Positions 43,584 through 51,912 of a DNA stretch of 53,705 nt are shown one piece after another. Both the position numbers and the translations under genes were made by a program. The DNA is taken from positions 1 to 53,705 of the forward strand of contig PEAN01000025.1 in NCBI GenBank assembly GCA_002753735.1, given 5' to 3'. The DNA comes from Magnetococcales bacterium DCbin4 (GTDB lineage Bacteria > Pseudomonadota > Magnetococcia > Magnetococcales > UBA8363). Position 1 is the stretch's first letter. Each line of letters opens with the position of its first letter. The notes under the pieces are model-generated. The model saw only the letters and a list, made by a program, of their open reading frames with translations. It did no database searches and was not told where the DNA came from.

Positions 43584-45230
43584 ATGACCCGAACTCCTTG
43601 CAGACCCATCCATCATGGCCATCGGATCGTCTCTGATTTTCTGGTGATCGGCGGTGGAGTCGCCGGTTTGGATCTGTCACTGCGGCTGGCGGAATTCGGC
43701 TCGGTCCAGATCATCACCAAAACCGAGGCGGGCGAATCCAACAGCAGCTACGCCCAGGGGGGAATCGCCGCCGTTCTGGATTCCGATGACCATTTCGAAC
43801 TGCACATCGAAGATACGCTGCATGCCGGAGCGGGTCTGTGTCATGAAGATGCGGTCCGGCTTGTCGTTGAAAATGGTGCCCGGTCGATTCATCGCCTGAT
43901 CCAACTGGGGGTTCCTTTTACGCGGACACCCGAGGGTCCCTACCATCTGACCCGGGAGGGGGGGCATTCCAACCGGAGGGTGGTTCATTCCGCCGATGCC
44001 ACCGGCAAGGCGGTGATCCAAACCCTGCTTGAACGGGTCCAGCAGCATCCCAACATTGAACTGTTTCAAAATCACCTGGCCATCGACCTGATCACTGCGC
44101 ACAAGACCGGTCGCTTCGCCCCCGATCATCCCAACCGTTGCCTGGGGTGTTATACCCTGGACATGAAGCATGGCCAGGTCATCACCCAGCAGGCCCGATT
44201 CACCACTCTGGCCACCGGGGGCGCCGGGAAGGTCTATCTGTACACCTCCAACCCCGACATTGCCACGGGTGATGGCATCGCCATGGCCTACCGTGCGGGT
44301 TGCCGGGTCGCCAATATGGAATTCATCCAGTTCCACCCCACCTGCCTGTTCCATCCCAAGGCCAAATCGTTTCTCATTTCCGAGGCGGTCCGTGGCGAAG
44401 GTGGGATTTTGATCCTGGCCAACGGCGACCGGTTCATGAAGCGCCATCATGAGCGACTGGAATTAGCCCCCCGCGACATTGTCGCCCGCGCCATCGACTT
44501 TGAAATGAAACGGACCGGTGATGATTGTGTCTTTCTCGACATCACCGCCAAGGGGGAGACGTTCATTCGCGAGCATTTCCCCAACATTCACGCCAAATGC
44601 CTTGATTTGGGGATCGACATGGTACGGGAACCGATTCCCGTCGTCCCGGCGGCACATTATACCTGTGGCGGTGTCCTCACCCAACTCGACGGCACCACCG
44701 ACATTGAAAATCTATTCGCCCTGGGAGAGGTCAGCCATACCGGTCTGCACGGGGCCAACCGTCTGGCATCGAACAGCCTGCTGGAATGCATGGTATTTTC
44801 CGAGGCCGTCGAGCGGACCATCCGTCACAGGTTGAACGACGGCAACAGCGACACCGCGCATCACATGCCCCTCCCCCCCTGGGACAGTTTCGACACCGAC
44901 CAGTGTGAAGAAGCGGTCCTCATTTCCCATAACTGGGATGAGATTCGCCGCTTCATGAGCAACTATGTGGGTATTGTCCGTTCCGATTCCCGCCTGGCGC
45001 GTGCGCGCCGCCGCATCGAACTGTTGCAGCAGGAGATCAACGAATATTATTGGAACTGCCGTGTCAGCCGCGACCTCCTGGAACTGCGCAACATTGCCCT
45101 GGTTGCCTCGTTGATCATTCGCAGCGCCATCCATCGCAAGGAAAGCCGGGGCCTGCATTTCAACACCAACCATCCTGAACGCGATGATGTCCAGTGGGCC
45201 AAGGATACCATTCTTCCGATCCACCTTTGA
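43584..45230 (+). CDS. nadB: L-aspartate oxidase NadB
   Basis: 548 residues, usual length. FAD-binding SDFLVIGGGVAGLDLSLRLA near the start, then NSSYAQGGIAAVL, HSADATGKAVIQTL, EFIQFHPTCLF, PAAHYTCGGV and HGANRLASNSLLECMVF are diagnostic of NadB within the succinate dehydrogenase/fumarate reductase flavoprotein superfamily. It oxidises L-aspartate to iminoaspartate, the first step of de novo NAD synthesis, and hands it to NadA (not in the window). The C-terminal helical domain is complete. It is divergent from rpoE. A diverged dispersed repeat follows the stop. Confidence 0.97.
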   Translation: MTRTPCRPIHHGHRIVSDFLVIGGGVAGLDLSLRLAEFGSVQIITKTEAGESNSSYAQGGIAAVLDSDDHFELHIEDTLHAGAGLCHEDAVRLVVENGARSIHRLIQLGVPFTRTPEGPYHLTREGGHSNRRVVHSADATGKAVIQTLLERVQQHPNIELFQNHLAIDLITAHKTGRFAPDHPNRCLGCYTLDMKHGQVITQQARFTTLATGGAGKVYLYTSNPDIATGDGIAMAYRAGCRVANMEFIQFHPTCLFHPKAKSFLISEAVRGEGGILILANGDRFMKRHHERLELAPRDIVARAIDFEMKRTGDDCVFLDITAKGETFIREHFPNIHAKCLDLGIDMVREPIPVVPAAHYTCGGVLTQLDGTTDIENLFALGEVSHTGLHGANRLASNSLLECMVFSEAVERTIRHRLNDGNSDTAHHMPLPPWDSFDTDQCEEAVLISHNWDEIRRFMSNYVGIVRSDSRLARARRRIELLQQEINEYYWNCRVSRDLLELRNIALVASLIIRSAIHRKESRGLHFNTNHPERDDVQWAKDTILPIHL

Positions 45231-45235
45231 TTCCA

Positions 45236-45335
45236 TCCCGTCACAATCATCCACTGGAAAGGATGGCTGACAGTTGCCTGATATCTATGAGAATACTGGA
45301 GAAGTGGGTCTTTGGGACATCCCCCTGCCCCCTTA
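45236..45335 (-). repeat. Diverged dispersed repeat (copy 7)
   Basis: On the minus strand: GGGGGATGTCCCAAAGACCC, then TATTCTCATAGATATCAGG, CAACTGTCAGCCATCC, TTTCCAGTGGATGATTGTGA. This lines up with the full-length copies at 31593-31925 over about 100 bases with scattered changes. It sits between nadB and the acylphosphatase gene. Confidence 0.65.
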
Positions 45336-45471
45336 TTCCTTCAATGATTCCCTGAACATCGATCATCCCTGATTGATGAATGTGACCACATGGAATAAGG
45401 CAACATCAAATGATTCCAGGAACCTTAAACATCACCCACACTTGTTCCTGATCCGAACGAAAGGGGAAACC

Positions 45472-45759
45472 ATGAACCCTTCAGAACCCATCATATGCCG
45501 CACCTTGGTCATCACAGGCCGCGTCCAGGGGGTCCGGTACCGAGCCTCCACCCAGAAACGGGCCAGGGAACTGGGGGTATCGGGCTGGGTCAGGAATCGC
45601 CCCGACGGTACCGTCGAAGCCCTGGTCTCAGGTCCCGGGCAACCGGTTGAGGCGTTGATCGACTGGTGCCGCCAGGGGCCTCCGGGTGCCCGGGTTGTCC
45701 ATGTGGGGGTCGGAGAATGCCTCGAACCGGTGACCGGGGAATTCGAGATCAAACGCTGA
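45472..45759 (+). CDS. acyP: Acylphosphatase
   Basis: 95 residues from ATG 45472, with AAAGGGGA six bases upstream; the frame extends 99 bases further but that part overlaps the intergenic sequence next to the repeat. Signature: VITGRVQGVRYRAST (the active-site Arg in GVRYR), then GWVRNRPDGTVEALVSG with the catalytic Asn. It hydrolyses acyl phosphates such as acetyl- or carbamoyl-phosphate. It is followed after about 20 bases by a deacetylase gene on the same strand. Confidence 0.95.
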   Translation: MNPSEPIICRTLVITGRVQGVRYRASTQKRARELGVSGWVRNRPDGTVEALVSGPGQPVEALIDWCRQGPPGARVVHVGVGECLEPVTGEFEIKR

Positions 45760-45779
45760 CCACCTGCCGCGGGACCTCC

Positions 45780-46907
45780 ATGATCCATCTCCTCCCCTCC
45801 GCCGACTATGAATTTTACCTGGGGCGCAACTTTTCCCGGGAAGAGGAGGTATTGTTCGAACCGACCGAACGTCTTTTGGCCATGTATGAATCTTTGGGGC
45901 TTCGGACCACCCTGTTTTGCGATGTCGCCTGTATCTGGCGCTACCGGGAATGGGGTCGGGAAGAGATCGCCTCACGGATGGAACAACAGATGGCCGATGC
46001 CCTGGCCCGTGGTCATGATGTCCAGGCCCATCTCCATCCCCATTGGTTGCATGCCCGACAAACCGGTGATGGGGGCTATCAGTTCGACCCCCGGACCTAT
46101 CTGTTGGGAACCCTGGATGAAGATGAAGCGAAGTGCCGGCTGGCGGTGGAACACCTGGCACGCCGAACCATCACCTATCTCAATCAACTGCTGCAACCGG
46201 TTGATGCCAACTATCGGTGTATCGCCTTTCGTGCCGGTGGCTATGGCCTGCAACCACGGACCCCGTTGATCCTGGAAGCCCTGATCAAGGCGGGTTTTGT
46301 CATTGATTCAAGCATTATCCCCGGATTTGTCTTTCGCTCATCCACCCACCAGGTCGATTTCACCCATACGCCCAACCACCCCAACTATTGGCTGAGTCCC
46401 AGAACCGGGTTAACCCAGCCCGGCCCCGACGGTGAAGGGTTGTTTGAAATTCCCATCCCCGCCATCCACCTCACCCCCGTACAAGGATTCCTGTTCAACC
46501 TGCCAGAAGCATTGCGGCAGGGACTCACCATTCTCGCGGGCCGGGAGTCGAACCACGAACGCAAGGGAGCCCCGTGCGGAGAAACATCACCGATGCTCAC
46601 CGCCTCCCGTTGGCGACGCGCCTACTGGCGCAGCCGCGCCCTGTTGCAAACCCGGTTTCACCGCCTGGAGGCGGGTCCCTGCCTGCGCCCGATGCTGGCA
46701 ACCTTCGATGGCCACCTGCGTCGCTTCTCCAAGACCCACCGGGATCATCTCCACCTGTCCCTCAACTGCCATCCCAAGGGGATGACATCACGTCATTTCG
46801 ATGTATTGCGGCGGTTTCACCAGCATGCCGGTTCATCCCCCACCGTGCGCCATCTGACCTTCTTCCAGGCATGGAACCAACTTCAGTCTGCGATCCCGTC
46901 GCCATGA
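45780..46907 (+). CDS. Polysaccharide deacetylase-like protein
   Basis: 375 residues from ATG 45780 (MIHLLPSADYEFYLGRNF). Motifs: TLFCDVACIW, the metal-type motif DVQAHLHPHWLHA, FRAGGYGLQPRTPL (equivalent to the R-x-G-x-Y motif of NodB-fold enzymes), and LHLSLNCHPKGM near the end (possible C-terminal catalytic His). The classical first D-D motif is not clear. Cytoplasmic, no signal peptide. Its stop overlaps the start of the Rpn-family nuclease gene by four bases. Substrate unknown. Confidence 0.8.
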   Translation: MIHLLPSADYEFYLGRNFSREEEVLFEPTERLLAMYESLGLRTTLFCDVACIWRYREWGREEIASRMEQQMADALARGHDVQAHLHPHWLHARQTGDGGYQFDPRTYLLGTLDEDEAKCRLAVEHLARRTITYLNQLLQPVDANYRCIAFRAGGYGLQPRTPLILEALIKAGFVIDSSIIPGFVFRSSTHQVDFTHTPNHPNYWLSPRTGLTQPGPDGEGLFEIPIPAIHLTPVQGFLFNLPEALRQGLTILAGRESNHERKGAPCGETSPMLTASRWRRAYWRSRALLQTRFHRLEAGPCLRPMLATFDGHLRRFSKTHRDHLHLSLNCHPKGMTSRHFDVLRRFHQHAGSSPTVRHLTFFQAWNQLQSAIPSP

Positions 46908-47824
46908 CCCTCCCACCCCCCGAAGAAAAAAACCGGTCGCAGTACGACACCACCCTCAAGGATTTGTTTGCGGCACCCCCGCAACGATTGTTGCAACTTT
47001 TGATCGGGCGCCCCGCCAAGGAACTGCTGCCGGTCGAATTCTCCTCCACCCAGAAACGCCACCCCGACTTGGTGTTCCTGCTCGATGATGATTCAATCTT
47101 CCATCTGGAACTGCAAAGCGGCCCGGAACCGATGGCATGGCGCATGTTGATGTATTATTCATTGATCAGACAACGCCATCCGGACAACCCCTTAAGCCAG
47201 ATGGTCCTGTATGTCGGACTTCCGGAATGGCATCCCCGGGCAGGGATCGCCGAACGCGCCCTCTCATTCCATTACGAAGTGGTTGACATCCGCACCATCG
47301 ACTGTCAACAATTGATGGCAAGCCCCGCTTTGGAAGAAAACATCCTGGCCATCCTGTGCCGGATGGATCACCAGAAGGAAACCATCCGGGAATTGGTCCA
47401 TCGCATCGCCGAATTGCCGGAAAAATCCCGGGCCGATGCCTTGACGAAACTGCTCATCCTTTCCAGACTGCGTCGGCTTGAAACCCTCGTGAACATGGAG
47501 ACATCGACAATGGCACTCACCTTCAACCTGATGGAAAATGACGTCTTGCGCCCCATGATCCTGGAAGCCTTGAGGGACAGTGAACAAAAAGGACTCCAGA
47601 AAGGAATGCAGAATGGGATTCAACAGGGAATTCAACAGGGAATCCAACAAGGGGAACAGCAGGGAATGGCAGGAATGCTGATACATATGCTGCAACGCCG
47701 TTTCGGTGCCATTCCTGCCCGGGTCGAAGAAAAAATCGCCCACGCCAAGGCATCTTCCCTGGAAACGTGGGGACTTCGGCTGATGGAGGCCGGATCCCTT
47801 GAAGAGATATTCCTTGATCAATGA
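46904..47824 (+). CDS. Rpn-family PD-(D/E)XK nuclease/putative transposase
   Basis: 306 residues. N-terminal DTTLKDLFAAPPQRLL; nuclease core PDLVFLLDDDSIFHLELQS (Asp, then E-x-Q replacing E-x-K, usual in this family), a helical part, then tandem QQGI repeats and a C-terminal helical bundle (MLIHMLQRRFGAIPARVEEKI). Rpn proteins promote RecA-independent recombination. Start: ATG 46904 overlaps the deacetylase stop (ATGA). The QQG-repeat DNA is a 12-bp tandem repeat prone to slippage. A broken relative lies at 29090-29191. Confidence 0.85.
   Translation: MTLPPPEEKNRSQYDTTLKDLFAAPPQRLLQLLIGRPAKELLPVEFSSTQKRHPDLVFLLDDDSIFHLELQSGPEPMAWRMLMYYSLIRQRHPDNPLSQMVLYVGLPEWHPRAGIAERALSFHYEVVDIRTIDCQQLMASPALEENILAILCRMDHQKETIRELVHRIAELPEKSRADALTKLLILSRLRRLETLVNMETSTMALTFNLMENDVLRPMILEALRDSEQKGLQKGMQNGIQQGIQQGIQQGEQQGMAGMLIHMLQRRFGAIPARVEEKIAHAKASSLETWGLRLMEAGSLEEIFLDQ
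47606..47668 (+). repeat. 12-bp tandem repeat inside the Rpn-family gene
   Basis: About five imperfect units of ATTCAACAGGGA encode QQGI/QQGE repeats. The length is a multiple of three, so gain or loss of units keeps the frame. Confidence 0.8.
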
Positions 47825-47881
47825 ACACCATCAAGTGGACTTGAGTCCAATACACCAACCCTTTGTGAGGTCATCCACACC

Positions 47882-49021
47882 ATGAACCCCATCGTGATCA
47901 TCGGCTCCGGCCTCGCAGGCTACGGACTGCTTCGGGAACTGAATCAACGCCACTGTCCGCACCCGCGGTTGCTGATCACCGCCGATGGTGGTGAATCCTA
48001 TTACAAACCCGCACTTTCCTCGGCCCTGGGGCAAAAAAAAACCCCCGCCGACCTGGCCATGGCCCAGTCTTCCACCATGGCGCAGGAGTTGAATGCCGAA
48101 ATCCTGACCCATACCCGGGTCACAGGCATCGATCCAGCCAACCACCGCCTGACGCTGGCCTCCGGAGAAACGCGCCCCTACGGCAAACTGGTGTTGGCGT
48201 TGGGATCGAGTCCGATACGCCTTCCCCTGACCGGCGATGGTGCCAATGACGTCCTTTCGGTCAACAATCTGGACGATTACACCCGGTTTCGCGAACGGCT
48301 GACACATGCCAGAAAAGTGGCCATCATCGGTCCTGGCCTCATCGGATCGGAATTTGCCAACGATCTGTTGCAGTCACAACGCGATGTCACCATTATCGGT
48401 CCCGATCCCTGGCCCATCAGCACCCTCATCCCACAAACCGCCGGAGAAGCGGTACGACAGGCCATGGCGGCCAAAGGGGCGGTCTGGCATCTGGAAACCT
48501 TCAATGGCGCCATCGAGAAAACGGCCCCGGGATACCGCACCACCCTGAAGAATGGTACCGTCGTCGAAGCGGATCTGGTGCTGTCCGCGGTGGGAATCCG
48601 ACCAGAAATTCAACTGGCCACGCAAGCAGGGTTGAAGACTCAGCGGGGGATTGTCACCGATGCATTGCTGCAAACGAGCGACCCTGACATCTACGCCGTT
48701 GGAGACTGCGCCGAGGTTGAAGGACGTAACCTTCCCTTCGTGCAACCATTGATGATCGGCATTCGCGCCCTGGCCTCCACCCTCATGGGCCAACCCCGGG
48801 AGGTTCGCTACCCCGCCATGCCGGTCGCAATCAAAACCACCCTGCACCCGATCATTACCCTCCCCCCCCAGACCAAGGAAGGGAACTGGACCTTCGATGG
48901 CACACCCGCCACGGGGATCTTGGGACGGTTCATCGATCCCAATGGAAAACTCGCCGGATTCGTTCTGACCGGAAGCCGGACCCCGGAAAAGACAATGCTC
49001 ATGCAAGCTTTGGCCGCATGA
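47882..49021 (+). CDS. rubB: Rubredoxin-NAD(+) reductase
   Basis: 379 residues. N-terminal FAD motif IVIIGSGLAGYGLLRELN, ITADGGESYYKPALSSAL, LNAEILTHTRVTGIDP, the central NAD motif VAIIGPGLIGSEFANDL, and the FAD motif IYAVGDCAEV, then a C-terminal domain. The blocks match RubB-type rubredoxin reductase of Pseudomonas closely. It passes electrons from NADH to rubredoxin for oxidant defence or hydroxylation. The ATG at 47882 follows GAGG about 11 bases upstream. A strong terminator follows. Confidence 0.88.
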   Translation: MNPIVIIGSGLAGYGLLRELNQRHCPHPRLLITADGGESYYKPALSSALGQKKTPADLAMAQSSTMAQELNAEILTHTRVTGIDPANHRLTLASGETRPYGKLVLALGSSPIRLPLTGDGANDVLSVNNLDDYTRFRERLTHARKVAIIGPGLIGSEFANDLLQSQRDVTIIGPDPWPISTLIPQTAGEAVRQAMAAKGAVWHLETFNGAIEKTAPGYRTTLKNGTVVEADLVLSAVGIRPEIQLATQAGLKTQRGIVTDALLQTSDPDIYAVGDCAEVEGRNLPFVQPLMIGIRALASTLMGQPREVRYPAMPVAIKTTLHPIITLPPQTKEGNWTFDGTPATGILGRFIDPNGKLAGFVLTGSRTPEKTMLMQALAA

Positions 49022-49083
49022 GCATCGGTTTCAACCATTTTTTTTCCGGTTGTACAAATTTTCTTTACATTGGAATCCTCAGG

Positions 49084-49114
49084 ACTCCGGGAGTTCATCA
49101 CCCCCGGAGTTTTC
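49084..49114 (+). terminator. Intrinsic terminator after rubB
   Basis: ACTCCGGG pairs with CCCGGAGT, followed by TTTCC. It lies about 60 bases after the rubB stop. Confidence 0.75.
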
Positions 49115-49159
49115 CTGTTCAGATGAGACGGCAATCGATCATGTCTGGTCGCCCACCGA

Positions 49160-49393
49160 TTACATCATTGAAATTTTTCGATCCTGACCGCTGATCCGCT
49201 CCAACAGGCGTTCCAGCTCACAGGCAAGTTTGGAGTTCATGTCGATGTGCCGGGAATAAACTTGCTGCATCAGGAATTCCGCCTTCACCCGGTTTTCAGT
49301 GTATTCGCTGAACAATCCATCGCGCGTGTCGCTTTTCATGGGTCCTGACTCCCAAAGGTCCTTTGTAACTGCTTTGTAGGTTTCTACGGCCAT
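49160..49393 (-). CDS. Hypothetical small protein
   Basis: 77 residues, soluble and helical, with charged heptads in the second half (SKLACELERLLERISGQD). I do not recognise it. AAGGTG lies about eight bases before the ATG at 49393, a good ribosome site. The surrounding DNA is more AT-rich than the backbone. It is convergent with rubB, sharing the terminator region. Confidence 0.5.
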   Translation of the reverse strand: MAVETYKAVTKDLWESGPMKSDTRDGLFSEYTENRVKAEFLMQQVYSRHIDMNSKLACELERLLERISGQDRKISMM

Positions 49394-49963
49394 TGTTTTT
49401 CACCTTATCTGACTTCATCTGTCCACTTGTATGGATCTTTACCCCACACCCAAAGAATTAGCAAAAACCAGACCACGTTTTCGGAAACCCAAATCTGTAT
49501 CTTTCTCTGGCTTCGATGGGGATTCATTCTTGAAAATTCGAGGCCCGAACACCTCGACACACCCATGAGTGCCCTCAACACGGCATAAAGTTCCGAAAAA
49601 AATTGTTCAATACCGCCAAAAACCCATCGCATGTCGAAAATCCGTCACTCTTTTCCCGACATCCCCTCCCTGGGCGGTGGATCAACCTTGAACCATGCCT
49701 GTTTCTTATTCATTTTGATTATATTGCAGGCATTTTTGACGCGTTCATTCATGGAACAGAGGAATCTTCATGATCCTCGCCCGATTCATCTGGATACTGA
49801 AGAAAAATTTTCTTTGGAAACAGAAGGGAAGAAAGGTAGAATGAACGTTCGCTTTTATCCGTGACTTAACGACTCTCAAAACATCAGCGCACATCATGAA
49901 GCGCGTCCTATCCGGAATCACAGTGTTCAGTACTCCGACCCTGGATCATCATTATAAATAATC
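49394..49963. other. AT-rich intergenic region without a supported gene
   Basis: About 570 bases between the small gene at 49160-49393 and the GGDEF gene. Two short frames exist (49405-49632 minus; 49631-49864 plus) but neither has a good ribosome site or family character. It should contain divergent promoters, none clear enough to call. Confidence 0.4.
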
Positions 49964-51835
49964 ATGAATCAGATCCTCCTGCTCGTTTCGGTAGCCATCA
50001 CGGTAGCGATCATGATTCTTCACTGGTTCATGGCGCGTGAACGGATCCGATTGAAAAAAAAGATCCAGGAATTGCAACTGGCCCAGGACATCGCCCACAT
50101 GGGCAATTGGAACTGGGATCTGAACACCGACCGCATCACCTGTTCCAGCCGTTTATCCCACATTTTCGGACAATCCCATCTTGACAATCCCGAGGGAACC
50201 AACCTTCTGATGCAATCCCTTCATCCCGGGGATCGGGTCGATGTGATGCAATGTCGCAGGCAGGCCCGACAGGATCCCCGGGGACAATGGTCCATCCGTT
50301 ACCGCATCATTCGTCCCGATGGCAGCATCCGCATGGTGCGGGAACATGGGAGAACCTTGACCGATGACCATCACCGACCGACTCGACTGCTGGCCACGGT
50401 CGCCGATGTCACCCATATTTATGATATGGAAAAACGCGAGGAACGGGTCATTCAGTCACAAATCGCCCTGAGCGCCCTTCTGGAAACAGGACTCGAACCA
50501 TTAAGCCTTGAAAAACAACTTAATTTTGCACTTCATATCATTCTCACCGTACCATGGTTATCAGTTAAATATCAAGGATCAATTTTCTTGCTGGATGAAA
50601 AAACAGGTGATCTGGTTTTATTTTCCCATGTGGGCTTGTCGAATGATCTGGTTGCGACCTGTACCCGGGTCAAACCTGGTTTTTGTCTGTGTGGTCAAAC
50701 GATGAACCAAAACCAAATCATTTTCTCCTCACAGATCGACCAACGCCACGGATGCAGTTATCCAGGGATGGAACCGCACGGACATTATTGCGTTCCCATT
50801 CATTCCCGCAACCGTTTTCTGGGGGTGCTCAATCTTTACGTCCCTCATGGCTACGAAAAAAACCCGGAAGAAGATGCGTTCCTGGCAACGATCGCCAATA
50901 CCCTGGCGGGATTGATCGATCATCGCCATACCGAAGCCAAACTGCGCAATGAACAGGAATTCATCGCCACGGTGCTGCGCACAGCACCTTCGTTGGTGGT
51001 GGTCCTGGATCAGGGGGGACAGGTCATCCTGTTCAATCATGCCTGTCAATTGCTGACCGGATATCATGAACATGAGGTTGTAGGGCAAAAGTTATGGTCG
51101 CTGTTGATCCCTGCCGATGAGGTCAAGGATGTCCAACAGATGGTGCGGGAATTGGCTCCGGGAGGACGACCGGTTGATTATGAAAATCACTGGCTGACCA
51201 AGGAAAGGGAACGGCGTTTGATTGCCTGGTCGAGTACCGCCATTGCGCCCAGCAAGGAGACCGGACTTCATATCATTTGCACGGGGGTGGATATTTCCGA
51301 GAAACGGCAGGCGGAACAGCGTTTGCAGTTCCTGGCCAGTCATGATCCGCTGACGCGGTTGCCCAACCGAATGCAGTTCATGGAACATTTGGCCATTGGC
51401 ATCGCCCAGGCCAGACGAACGGGTCGTCATTTGGCGGTCGTCTTTCTGGATCTGGATCGTTTCAAGCTGGTCAATGACACGTTTGGCCATGAGGTGGGCG
51501 ACCAGTTATTGACCGCGGCTGCACAACGGATTCGCAGCAGTGTTCGGGAAATGGATGTGGTTGCGCGTCTGGGAGGAGATGAGTTCACGGTTCTCATGAC
51601 GGGGTTGGCCGATATTGAACCGATTGCAGCCATTGCCAAAAAAATCATTTTCAATCTGGGGCAACCCTTCGAGATCGGAATGCATCAATGTCACATCGGG
51701 ACGAGCATTGGGATCAGTTTGTATCCCGATCATGGAGATGATCCGCAAATCCTGTTGAAAAGGGCGGATATGGCGATGTATGTCGTCAAGGAGCGGGGAA
51801 GAAACCATTTTAAAATCTGGGATCAGGGATGTTGA
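49964..51835 (+). CDS. PAS-GAF-PAS-GGDEF diguanylate cyclase
   Basis: 623 residues. One N-terminal membrane segment (LLLVSVAITVAIMILHWFM), PAS about 35-145 (HMGNWNWDLNTDRITC), GAF about 165-320 (GFCLCGQTMNQNQII, HYCVPIHSRNRFLGVLNLY), PAS about 335-450 (LVVVLDQGGQVILFNHACQ), and GGDEF about 460-620 with an intact RLGGDEFTVL active site and an RxxD inhibitory site (REMD) five residues before it. It makes c-di-GMP, which could reach the MshEN domains of the two pilus ATPases. No EAL domain follows. The RxxD site predicts product feedback. Confidence 0.93.
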   Translation: MNQILLLVSVAITVAIMILHWFMARERIRLKKKIQELQLAQDIAHMGNWNWDLNTDRITCSSRLSHIFGQSHLDNPEGTNLLMQSLHPGDRVDVMQCRRQARQDPRGQWSIRYRIIRPDGSIRMVREHGRTLTDDHHRPTRLLATVADVTHIYDMEKREERVIQSQIALSALLETGLEPLSLEKQLNFALHIILTVPWLSVKYQGSIFLLDEKTGDLVLFSHVGLSNDLVATCTRVKPGFCLCGQTMNQNQIIFSSQIDQRHGCSYPGMEPHGHYCVPIHSRNRFLGVLNLYVPHGYEKNPEEDAFLATIANTLAGLIDHRHTEAKLRNEQEFIATVLRTAPSLVVVLDQGGQVILFNHACQLLTGYHEHEVVGQKLWSLLIPADEVKDVQQMVRELAPGGRPVDYENHWLTKERERRLIAWSSTAIAPSKETGLHIICTGVDISEKRQAEQRLQFLASHDPLTRLPNRMQFMEHLAIGIAQARRTGRHLAVVFLDLDRFKLVNDTFGHEVGDQLLTAAAQRIRSSVREMDVVARLGGDEFTVLMTGLADIEPIAAIAKKIIFNLGQPFEIGMHQCHIGTSIGISLYPDHGDDPQILLKRADMAMYVVKERGRNHFKIWDQGC

Positions 51836-51848
51836 CAGGATTGAATCA

Positions 51849-51877
51849 AGGGAAAGGAGAGGGTTCTCCCTTTCCAA
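51849..51877. terminator. Possible hairpin between convergent genes
   Basis: GGAAAGG pairs with CCTTTCC around a purine-rich loop, in the short gap between the GGDEF gene and the convergent TPR gene. No T-tract, so only a weak candidate. Confidence 0.3.
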
Positions 51878-51912
51878 GGAACCCATCAACGTTTGACCAT
51901 CATGTTCGCCCC

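Noticed and set aside
49405-49632. Minus-strand 75-codon frame before the small hypothetical gene
   Set aside because: It ends 11 bases before that gene's start, but its own ribosome site is poor and it shows no family character.
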